Assembly (NCBI GenBank): GCA_910577295.1
Contig: CAJTLS010000005.1
Span: 83,368-147,367 of the forward strand
Source of the DNA: an uncultured Eubacterium sp.
GTDB lineage: Bacteria; Bacillota; Clostridia; Lachnospirales; Lachnospiraceae
Direction of reading: 5' to 3'
Length of the DNA stretch: 64,000 nucleotides
In this document: piece after piece, positions 43,231 through 50,754 of the stretch
How the letters are laid out: each line of letters starts with the position of its first letter
Numbering within the stretch: the first letter of the stretch is position 1
The notes under the pieces: generated by a model
Seen by the model: only the letters and a program-made list of their open reading frames with translations
The model's database searches: none
What the model was told of the DNA's origin: nothing
Program-made: the position numbers and the translations under genes

Positions 43231-43714
43231 ATTCAGTACCTCCTTTGTCTAATCTCCACTCCTCCCCTAACTGGGGAAAATAGGTATCTCCTTCTACTTC
43301 TTCTTTTAAAACCGTGAGATAAATCTCTCCCGCCAAAGTCATTCCCTCGTTATAGATTCGCTCTCCGCCGCATAAAAATATTTTCTTTTGCGGATAGGTC
43401 TCTCTCGCCTGTGCAATCGCGTCCGTCAATGATTTTGCTGTGCGGCAATTCTTTTCCTCACCTTTCCATCTCGACGATATGACGCAGGTGATTCGCCCTG
43501 GCAACGGCCGTCCGATTTCCTCATATGTACGTCGCCCCATAATGATAACATGCCCCATTGTTAGTTTCTTAAAATGCTCCCTGTCTTCCGGCAAATCCCA
43601 CGGTATCTTTCCCTCTCTGCCTATGACGCGGTTTTTTGCCATCGCGGCAATCATGGCGATATTGTTCCCGCCCTGTCCATTTTTAATATATTTTCTCATT
43701 TCATATTCTATCAT
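43220..43714 (-). CDS. folA: dihydrofolate reductase
   Basis: Reduces dihydrofolate to tetrahydrofolate with NADPH. The 164-residue product has AMIAAMAKNRVIGREGKIPWDLP split over the substrate and Met20-loop region, GHVIIMGRRTYEEIGRPLPGR for cofactor binding, and IFLCGGERIY. GGAGG lies 6 nt before the ATG at 43714, which leaves a 20-residue N-terminal extension compared with typical DHFR. The usual adjacent thyA is absent. The last codons overlap the nuclease gene. Confidence 0.93.
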   Translation of the reverse strand: MIEYEMRKYIKNGQGGNNIAMIAAMAKNRVIGREGKIPWDLPEDREHFKKLTMGHVIIMGRRTYEEIGRPLPGRITCVISSRWKGEEKNCRTAKSLTDAIAQARETYPQKKIFLCGGERIYNEGMTLAGEIYLTVLKEEVEGDTYFPQLGEEWRLDKGGTEYGK

Positions 43715-43768
43715 CGGATACCTCCGCTTGTAAAAGATACAAAACCGCATAACATTTTAATGTTCTTT

Positions 43769-43797
43769 CTTTATAACATGAAGCAATAAAAAAGGCA
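43769..43797 (-). promoter_or_regulatory. folA promoter
   Basis: On the minus strand TTGCCT (43797-43792), a 17-bp spacer and TATAAA (43774-43769) with TG in the extended -10 position. An AACATT-TT-AATGTT palindrome at 43751-43764 lies just downstream. Confidence 0.55.
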
Positions 43798-43802
43798 AGA
43801 AC

Positions 43803-43831
43803 AAAAACGGCATAACCCGCAAGCTATGCCG
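43803..43831 (-). terminator. terminator of the Lys/Glu-rich protein gene
   Basis: CGGCATA (43808-43814) pairs with TATGCCG (43825-43831); on the minus strand T5 (43807-43803) follows. It lies about 80 bp after the 43914 stop. The gap between carries no gene. Confidence 0.8.
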
Positions 43832-43913
43832 CCCCACAAACAATTTAAAACTGCCTTATGTGTAGCCTAATTTGACAAAATATCTCGCCACTCTTACTTA
43901 GCCGTCTGCCTGT

Positions 43914-44372
43914 TTACAGCAATACGTCTACATGTTCAACAGATATCTTTTCTGTCTCCTGAACCTCGTTCACTGTTTCATCCAAGGCTTTGTCATTCGT
44001 TACCTTTTCTTCTTTTGTTTCCTCCGCTTTCTTCTCCTTTGCTTTCTCTTCCTGTTTCTTTTCTGCTTTCTTTGCCTCTTCTTTTGCTTCCTGCCGATTG
44101 ATTTCCGCTGCCTGCTCTACTGACTTTTTCACTTCCGACAGGGATGAAAATTGAGTACTTTCGACTGCGTCAGCCTGCTTTTCCATTTCTTCCAGCGCTT
44201 TCTCTTTCTTTTCCACACTTGCGCCGCGGCCCGCGTCCTGCTTAATCTCCGAGCGCAGGATATTGGCATTGGCACGCACATTATTGGCTGCGCGCCCCTG
44301 CATGGAAGCTTGCTCCATTCTGGCGCCGGCTGTCAAAAGCGCATTCATACTTCCGCCGCTAATTCCCATCAT
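43914..44372 (-). CDS. Lys/Glu-rich coiled-coil protein of unknown function
   Basis: I do not recognise this 152-residue protein. The first 40 residues are Ala/Met/Asn-rich (GISGGSMNALLTAGARMEQ), then from about 45 to 135 the chain is almost only Lys, Glu, Ala and Gln in heptad-like runs, predicting a long, highly charged helix. There is no signal peptide, membrane segment or Cys. AAAGGAGG lies 8 nt before the ATG and a terminator follows, so it is a real single-gene unit. The gap upstream holds an inverted repeat GTTATCC-N14-GGATAAC at 44472-44499 and a 12-bp palindrome TAACACGTGTTA at 44513-44524. Confidence 0.75.
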   Translation of the reverse strand: MMGISGGSMNALLTAGARMEQASMQGRAANNVRANANILRSEIKQDAGRGASVEKKEKALEEMEKQADAVESTQFSSLSEVKKSVEQAAEINRQEAKEEAKKAEKKQEEKAKEKKAEETKEEKVTNDKALDETVNEVQETEKISVEHVDVLL

Positions 44373-44535
44373 AGTGGTATCCTCCTTTCTACTTTGATAT
44401 TAAAAGATATCAGATTCAAAAGATGCTATGGATAATTATTGGCACTTAAAGCAGCACGACCTTCTGCACCTGTTATCCTTTCTCTGTATATCGGATAACA
44501 AACGTAAATCATTAACACGTGTTATTTCTTTATAT

Positions 44536-44565
44536 AAAAAGAATGATACATAAATCGTATCATTC
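44536..44565 (-). terminator. terminator of the GH13 gene
   Basis: A perfect 9-bp stem (GAATGATAC at 44541-44549 with GTATCATTC at 44557-44565) and a 7-nt loop, followed on the minus strand by TTTTT. Confidence 0.85.
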
Positions 44566-44596
44566 AAAAAATCACAAAAATTTAATATTCGTTACA

Positions 44597-46645
44597 CTAA
44601 CTCAGATTCTTCCAGACAGCAGCACCGTTTTGGCCTACAAAAATCGTAACTTTCCCATCCTGTACATAACTGCTAAACGCCGCCATACTATAACCATTCT
44701 GCCACGTACTCATCATGCAGTACATCTGCTCGCCGTCCTGCATTCCCAGACGCCACGCATCGACCTCTATATTACGTGATTCGCCGCCAACCTGTACGGC
44801 AACGATAACTTTATCTTTTCCGTCAAATCGTCCATACACAATCAAAGATTTCTCACTATTAAGATAAATGAGACTTCCTGTTTTAAACACTTCATAATCT
44901 TTGTGTATTCGTATCATTTCTTTGTGAAAAAGAAACATTTCCCTATCTTGATTTTCCCACGGATATGTTCTGCGGCTGTCGGGATCCGTCCATCCGCATA
45001 CACCTGCCTCGTCTCCATAATAAACGGTCGGCGCGCCAACCCATGTCATCTGCATCACAACAGCCTGACGCATAACCGCCGGATTAATTCCAACCTGAGC
45101 AGCCATCGGACCGGAAAAAGCGATTCGGCCAACCACACGATTCGTACGTGTAAGAAAACGGGAATGGTCATGATTGGATAACTCATTCATTGCCACCTGT
45201 GCCGTCGGCGCCGTAAATCGAGCGCTAAAGTCCGTCATCGCAGTAAAAAAGGCGTCTCCATTTCCAACCAAATCTCCCCGATACACGTCGCTGTGCTTTT
45301 CCATTCCGGTCAGAAACCAGCCGACCGGCTCCATAAAGGCATCATAGTTCATGACCGTATCCCACTGGCTGCCATCCAGCCACGGCGACGGATTCCCGTA
45401 ATGTTCCGCCAAAATAATTGCCTCCGGATTGACAGACTTTACAGCCTTGCGAAACTCTCTCCAAAACTTGTGATTATACTCCTCTGTCTTTCCTAAGTCG
45501 GCAGCTACGTCCAGACGCCATCCGTCTATATTATATGGCTCCGATAACCATTTTTTTGCAATCTTTCGTATATAATCTGCCAGATGCTCCGAATCTTCAT
45601 AGTTGAGTTTTGGCAGAGTGTCATTCCCCCACCAAGCGTCATAATGCGTATTGTCCGGCCAACTGCCATCTGGATAAAAATGGAAAAAATCATGGTACAA
45701 ACTATCTTTCTGCAGAAATGCACCTTTATTGTAAGATTCGTCTTTATCATATATTTTTTCCCTGTCCATCCACTTATTAAATGAACCACAGTGATTGAAT
45801 ACGCCGTCAAGAATAATCTTCATTCCTCTGCGGTGCACCTCTCTGACAAAATCCGCAAAAAATTCGTTACTTGCCTCGAGATTTTTCATATTCACCACAC
45901 GCTTAATATATTTACTGGCATGTGCATTTTCCATATCGCCCTCCGCCAGCACTTCGCCGCCATCCTCTACAATAACGCCATAATGCGGGTCAATATAGTC
46001 GTAATCCTGCGTATCGTATTTATGATTGGAAGGCGACACAAAAATAGGATTCAAATACAGTACCTCTACACCTAAATCCTGCAAATAATCAAGTTTCTGC
46101 CAAATCCCTTTTAAATCCCCACCATAAAAATTGCGGATATCCATCGAAGAGGGCAATTTGTTCCAATCCGTTATCCGTACAACATGTTCCCCGATATAAG
46201 TATATTCATTATCTACTACATCATTGCTCCTGTCGCCATTGCAAAAACGGTCGACAAAAATTTGATACATCACTGCTCCCTTAGCCCATGATGGTGTGGA
46301 AAAACCGGGAATAATACAAAAGTTAAAATAGGGATCAACCTGTTCAACAACTCCCTGACGGTTACATATTACACTCTCCTGCCCTTTTGTAATTTTAAAA
46401 TGATATCCAATCTGCTTTTCCTGCAGGGAAAGAGAGACTTCATATATATCGAAATGCTCGGTTGAAGCACTCTTCACCATTGGAAATGGTTTCTCCTCTA
46501 CAATCGCTGTGACAGAATCAACATCATCTTTGCCAACACGACAACGTATAGTAACTCTTTCATACGCCTTTGGCTCAGGTGGACATACAAAATTGGCTGT
46601 TCCGTCACTAAAGATAGCTTTCCTATTCATTACACTTTCAGTCAT
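44597..46645 (-). CDS. GH13 alpha-glucosidase family enzyme (neopullulanase/cyclomaltodextrinase-like)
   Basis: Cytosolic alpha-glucan hydrolase. The 682-residue product has an N-terminal beta-sandwich (about 1-120) as in GH13_20-type enzymes, then the barrel with VMYQIFVDRFCNG, nucleophile Asp in GWRLDVAADLG, acid Glu in ILAEHYGNP and the third acid in LSNHDHSRF, and a C-terminal beta domain. No signal peptide. It probably acts on maltodextrins or glycogen breakdown products, which links loosely to glgCD elsewhere in the window. AAAGGAGA precedes the ATG. Confidence 0.92.
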   Translation of the reverse strand: MTESVMNRKAIFSDGTANFVCPPEPKAYERVTIRCRVGKDDVDSVTAIVEEKPFPMVKSASTEHFDIYEVSLSLQEKQIGYHFKITKGQESVICNRQGVVEQVDPYFNFCIIPGFSTPSWAKGAVMYQIFVDRFCNGDRSNDVVDNEYTYIGEHVVRITDWNKLPSSMDIRNFYGGDLKGIWQKLDYLQDLGVEVLYLNPIFVSPSNHKYDTQDYDYIDPHYGVIVEDGGEVLAEGDMENAHASKYIKRVVNMKNLEASNEFFADFVREVHRRGMKIILDGVFNHCGSFNKWMDREKIYDKDESYNKGAFLQKDSLYHDFFHFYPDGSWPDNTHYDAWWGNDTLPKLNYEDSEHLADYIRKIAKKWLSEPYNIDGWRLDVAADLGKTEEYNHKFWREFRKAVKSVNPEAIILAEHYGNPSPWLDGSQWDTVMNYDAFMEPVGWFLTGMEKHSDVYRGDLVGNGDAFFTAMTDFSARFTAPTAQVAMNELSNHDHSRFLTRTNRVVGRIAFSGPMAAQVGINPAVMRQAVVMQMTWVGAPTVYYGDEAGVCGWTDPDSRRTYPWENQDREMFLFHKEMIRIHKDYEVFKTGSLIYLNSEKSLIVYGRFDGKDKVIVAVQVGGESRNIEVDAWRLGMQDGEQMYCMMSTWQNGYSMAAFSSYVQDGKVTIFVGQNGAAVWKNLS

Positions 46646-46663
46646 ATCGATCTCCTTTATCTC

Positions 46664-46703
46664 TAAAAACAGTCAAAAGGACAGCTTACGATGCTGCCCT
46701 TTT
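46664..46703 (-). terminator. terminator after ftsH
   Basis: AAAAGG-A-CAGC (46675-46685) pairs with GCTG-C-CCTTTT (46693-46703) around a 7-nt loop. On the minus strand TGACTGTTTTT follows. The remaining bases to the ftsH stop are A/T-rich and show no gene or firm promoter. Confidence 0.7.
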
Positions 46704-46883
46704 GGGAGAAGGTATTTTTGTTACTTATGGGGTGTAGCAAAAACTATATAATGTATTGGGGTTTACAGTTATTACTATACCACCATAAGGCAAAACAGTG
46801 TGCACAAAGTTCTATTTTTTTTATTCTTTCTTTTGTTAGTTTTGCCCAATGTTTTTCTCCCGTTTTATCTTTTGCACAAAGGA

Positions 46884-48728
46884 TTATTCATTTTCATTTA
46901 ATGTATCGTCATTTTGCTCAAACAACGTTAGAAACTCATCTTGGTTAATCCGCTCTTTCTCAATGAGAAGCTCAGCCAGACGATGCAGAATGTCCATATT
47001 CTCTTTCAAAAGCTGCATTGCTTTTTTATGACAGTTATCAATTATTTGCTTCACCTCTTGGTCGATTAACTCGGCCGTTCCCTCGCTAAAGTTCTTGGAA
47101 TGTCCAATATCCCTGCCGATAAATACCTCGTCGCCGGAAGTGCTGTAATTAATCATTCCCAATTTATCAGAAAAGCCGTATTTCATCACCATATCCCTTG
47201 CCCGCTCTGTTGCCTGACGTATATCCTGACTCGCCCCTGTTGTCACATCTTCAAAGACAAGGCTTTCAGCGATGCGCCCACCGAGACATACAATAATATC
47301 CTGCAGCATCTTTCCCTTTGTCAGGTACATCTCGTCTTTTTCCGGCAGCGGCATGGTATAACCACCCGCACCCTGACCGGTCGGAATAACAGAAACGGTA
47401 TACACCGGCCCCACATCCGGAAGTAGATGAAATAAAATCGCATGCCCCGCTTCGTGATAAGCGGTAATTTTTTTGTCCTTTTCGGAAATAATTCTGCTCT
47501 TCTTCTCCGAGCCGATTCCCACCTTGATAAACGATTTCCGGATGTCCTCATCCACGACAAACGCTCGGTTATCGCGCGCCGCTGAAATCGCCGCTTCGTT
47601 CAGCAGATTTTCCAAATCGGCACCTGCAAATCCGGCAGTCGTTCGCGCCACATCTTCCAAATTTACATCTTCCGCCATCGGTTTATTTTTGGCATGCACA
47701 TTCAAAATGTCTTCGCGACCGCGCACATCTGGCAATCCCACATGAATCCTCCGGTCAAAACGACCCGGACGCAATATTGCAGGATCAAGTATATCCACGC
47801 GGTTCGTTGCCGCCATGACAATAATCCCCTCGTTAACCCCAAAGCCATCCATCTCGACAAGCATTTGATTCAATGTCTGTTCGCGCTCGTCATGTCCGCC
47901 TCCAAGACCGCTGCCGCGCCGTCTTGCTACTGCGTCAATTTCATCAATAAACACAATACAAGGCGCATTTTTCTTGGCCTCTTCGAAGAGGTCGCGCACA
48001 CGGGAAGCTCCCACACCGACGAACATCTCCACAAAATCCGAACCAGAAATACTAAAGAATGGCACGCCCGCTTCGCCGGCTACTGCTTTGGCCAGCAGCG
48101 TCTTACCAGTACCGGGAGGGCCTACCATAATGACGCCTTTGGGAATGCGTGCTCCCAGGTTTGTATATTTTTGCGGGTCTGCCAAAAAATCTACAATCTC
48201 TCCTAACTGCTCTTTCTCTTCCACGAGTCCCGCCACATCTTCAAACGTCTTTACTTTCTCATCGGGAGTCGTTACTTTGGCACGGCTCTTACCAAAATTC
48301 ATCATTTTGGCATTGGCGCCGCCTCCGCCCTGCGTATGACCGGTCATCATGCTAAATAAAAGGAAAATAAGCACAAAACCGATGATATATGGCAGGATTG
48401 TCAAAAACCACGGCGTTGTCGCCACATCGCTTACTTTTACATCCGTAAAGCTGACGGAATCCAAATAATCAATAACCGTATTGACATCCGGTGTAAAAAA
48501 TGATTTCTGGATATCGTCTTTCGTCTTAACCGTCACTTCCCCGGTCGGCACTTCCTGATTTTGCTCCACGATTACCGCCGTTATCTGATGGTCTTCAATC
48601 TCCTTTTTAAATTGTGTATAGGAATAGGTGTTGCGGTTCATTCCTGAAAAGAAATCACCGGACAAGGCAGCCATCAATATAATTACTGCCATCACAACAA
48701 AAAAACCATAACCTTTTAACCCTTTCAT
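46884..48728 (-). CDS. ftsH: ATP-dependent zinc metalloprotease FtsH
   Basis: Membrane-bound AAA+ protease that degrades misfolded membrane proteins and regulators. The 614-residue product has two N-terminal membrane segments (about 6-26 and 108-128) around an extracytoplasmic domain, Walker A GPPGTGKT near 205, Walker B CIVFIDEIDAV, the second region RPGRFDRR, and zinc motif HEAGH near 426. Cytosolic C terminus. It starts 4 nt after the hpt stop, in the order tilS-hpt-ftsH known from Bacillus. Confidence 0.98.
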   Translation of the reverse strand: MKGLKGYGFFVVMAVIILMAALSGDFFSGMNRNTYSYTQFKKEIEDHQITAVIVEQNQEVPTGEVTVKTKDDIQKSFFTPDVNTVIDYLDSVSFTDVKVSDVATTPWFLTILPYIIGFVLIFLLFSMMTGHTQGGGGANAKMMNFGKSRAKVTTPDEKVKTFEDVAGLVEEKEQLGEIVDFLADPQKYTNLGARIPKGVIMVGPPGTGKTLLAKAVAGEAGVPFFSISGSDFVEMFVGVGASRVRDLFEEAKKNAPCIVFIDEIDAVARRRGSGLGGGHDEREQTLNQMLVEMDGFGVNEGIIVMAATNRVDILDPAILRPGRFDRRIHVGLPDVRGREDILNVHAKNKPMAEDVNLEDVARTTAGFAGADLENLLNEAAISAARDNRAFVVDEDIRKSFIKVGIGSEKKSRIISEKDKKITAYHEAGHAILFHLLPDVGPVYTVSVIPTGQGAGGYTMPLPEKDEMYLTKGKMLQDIIVCLGGRIAESLVFEDVTTGASQDIRQATERARDMVMKYGFSDKLGMINYSTSGDEVFIGRDIGHSKNFSEGTAELIDQEVKQIIDNCHKKAMQLLKENMDILHRLAELLIEKERINQDEFLTLFEQNDDTLNENE

Positions 48729-48732
48729 CGGA

Positions 48733-49263
48733 TTAATCCTCCTTTATTTTCAATTCACCGATATAAGGCAAATTTCGATATTTCTGTGAATAGTCAAGAC
48801 CAAATCCCACAACGAACAAATCCTCAATCTCAAATCCGGTATATGCGACATCTATTTTTGATATGCGGCACTGAGGCTTATCAAGCATTGTACAAATCCG
48901 CAGACTGGCCGGTTCTCTCTTTTCTAACATATGAGCCAGATAAGCCAGCGTCCGCCCGCTGTCAACAATATCTTCAATAATCAAAACTTCCCTACCCTGT
49001 AATCCCATATTCAAATCCTGATTAATGGTTATACTTCCACTGCTCGTCATCGCGTCGCCATAACTCGAGACACTCATAAAATCAATCGTTACTGGCACAG
49101 TAATATATTTTGCCAGTTCGCAGGCAAAAAATACACTTCCTTTCAAAACACAAACCAAATGAAGCTGCTTCCCCTCATAGTCCTGATTAATCTGCACTGC
49201 CAGTTCCTTTACTCTGGCTATTAAATCCTCTTCTTTAATCAATACCCTGATTTCTTCTTTCAT
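48733..49263 (-). CDS. hpt: hypoxanthine(-guanine) phosphoribosyltransferase
   Basis: Salvages hypoxanthine and guanine to IMP and GMP. The 176-residue product has LVCVLKGSVFFACELA, the SVSSYG flexible loop and PRPP loop LIIEDIVDSGRTL, and the C-terminal VGFGLDYSQKYRNLPYIG broken by the active-site Asp. AAAGG precedes the ATG. It overlaps the end of tilS by 29 nt and is followed after 4 nt by ftsH. In Bacillus the TilS-HprT complex activates ftsH transcription, which fits this linkage. Confidence 0.97.
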   Translation of the reverse strand: MKEEIRVLIKEEDLIARVKELAVQINQDYEGKQLHLVCVLKGSVFFACELAKYITVPVTIDFMSVSSYGDAMTSSGSITINQDLNMGLQGREVLIIEDIVDSGRTLAYLAHMLEKREPASLRICTMLDKPQCRISKIDVAYTGFEIEDLFVVGFGLDYSQKYRNLPYIGELKIKED

Positions 49264-50656
49264 GATGTATCCTTTCCCTGGTTACCACCAAAATATGTTT
49301 TGTACTTTCTGTAACTTTGCAGTCTTCGCTCATACGGCCCGGTATCGCCCAGAGAACTTTGTTCCCCTCGGCCAGAACCAACTGACGCTCCCGCTCCTGC
49401 AGTGGAATTTTTCGGTCTATATAATAGCGGTTCAGTTTCTTTCGATGCCCCGCCTTGTCCATAATAAAATAGTCCCCCTCTTTCGGGGTTCGTAAAACAA
49501 GACCATTCAATATTTTATCATAATCAAACCATTTCGTATAGTCTTTTTGAGGAATTTGTTGCGGCAAATCATCCCGTTCCTTTACGGTAAGCGTAAAAGA
49601 ACTGCTGCCTCCATCCATTTCCACTATATTCACGGACGGCACGGCACATACCAAAGAGAACTCCGTCCGTTCCCCGCCGTCGTCCCGATACAGGTAAAGC
49701 TCGTTATATCGGCGCTCTATTACAACTCCGTCCGGTAAGTGCAGCCGCTTTCCCGTATCTTTGGAAAACAACTCTCGTATCTGCCGGTAATGCGTCCGCG
49801 TAATATCTTTAGCTCCCCGTATTTTCTGCCGCAAAAAAATACGGATTATCTCATCCTGTATAACCGCTTCCTGCTGCAAAAGTTCATGTAAATTCAAAAC
49901 AAGCCGACCGCTTTTTCCCTGCCTGATAATTCTTCCGGCAACCGGCGCCGCCTGCCTTTCCACATAGTCACGCCACTGTCTGGCGTCGCCTGCCATCTCT
50001 GCCAGATGGCGCACCGCCTGACGGTTCAGGCGCTGCTCTAACAACGGGAACAACTCTTTCCGAATATAATTCCGCGTATACGCCGTATCCTCGTTCGTAC
50101 TGTCGTTGCGGTACAAAATATGTTCACGCTGCAAATATGATTCGATTTCCGTCCTTGTCATGTCCAGTAACGGACGCAGCACATATCCGGTTTTCGGCGC
50201 CATGCCCGCCAGTCCTCTCATGCCGCTTCCGCGGAGCGCCTGAAACAAAACCGTTTCCGCTTGGTCTTCCTGATGATGGGCAACTGCAATCCAGTCCGCA
50301 TGCTGCTGGTTGCGTATATTCTCCAACTCCCGATAACGGAGCTCACGCCCTGCTTCCTCTTCGGTCTGTCCATGCTCTTTCGCCAGCGCGGGAACATCTC
50401 TCTCGATTAGATAAAAGGGAAGTTCCCACCGCTCTGCCAGCTCTCTCACATAGCAGGCGTCCGCCTCCGCCTCCCGACTGCGTATTCCGTGATTAATATG
50501 AACAACCGAGAGCGTCAGTTGCCACTCTCCCCTTATCTCATGCAAAAGCTTTAGGAGACAAACAGAATCAGCCCCGCCGGACACACCAACAACAAGGTGT
50601 TCTCCCGGGGCAAACAAATCGTGCTCTGTTATATATTGGATGAACTTTTGTTTCAC
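49235..50656 (-). CDS. tilS: tRNA(Ile)-lysidine synthase
   Basis: Converts C34 of the CAU-anticodon tRNA-Ile to lysidine so it reads AUA. The 473-residue product has PP-loop VGVSGGADSVCLL near 25, a HINHGIRSREAEAD segment, VAHHQEDQAETVL, a middle domain, and the C-terminal substrate-binding domain (LVLRTPKEGDYF, RKKLNRYYIDRKIP). A GTG at 50656, 6 nt after AAGGAGA, is preferred over the GTG at 50662 that directly abuts it. It starts about 95 bp after spoIIE with its own promoter and overlaps hpt by 29 nt. Confidence 0.96.
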   Translation of the reverse strand: MKQKFIQYITEHDLFAPGEHLVVGVSGGADSVCLLKLLHEIRGEWQLTLSVVHINHGIRSREAEADACYVRELAERWELPFYLIERDVPALAKEHGQTEEEAGRELRYRELENIRNQQHADWIAVAHHQEDQAETVLFQALRGSGMRGLAGMAPKTGYVLRPLLDMTRTEIESYLQREHILYRNDSTNEDTAYTRNYIRKELFPLLEQRLNRQAVRHLAEMAGDARQWRDYVERQAAPVAGRIIRQGKSGRLVLNLHELLQQEAVIQDEIIRIFLRQKIRGAKDITRTHYRQIRELFSKDTGKRLHLPDGVVIERRYNELYLYRDDGGERTEFSLVCAVPSVNIVEMDGGSSSFTLTVKERDDLPQQIPQKDYTKWFDYDKILNGLVLRTPKEGDYFIMDKAGHRKKLNRYYIDRKIPLQERERQLVLAEGNKVLWAIPGRMSEDCKVTESTKHILVVTRERIHHERRNQGID

Positions 50657-50725
50657 TGGCACTCTCCTTTTGTATTAATCCCCATTTCTAAACGGTTTAT
50701 CGCAAAGACAACCGAATCTTCTTAT

Positions 50726-50754
50726 ATTGTAACGATTTTACCTCCATTCGTCAA
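50726..50754 (-). promoter_or_regulatory. tilS-hpt-ftsH promoter
   Basis: On the minus strand TTGACG (50754-50749) overlapping the spoIIE stop codon, a 17-bp spacer and TACAAT (50731-50726). Confidence 0.55.
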
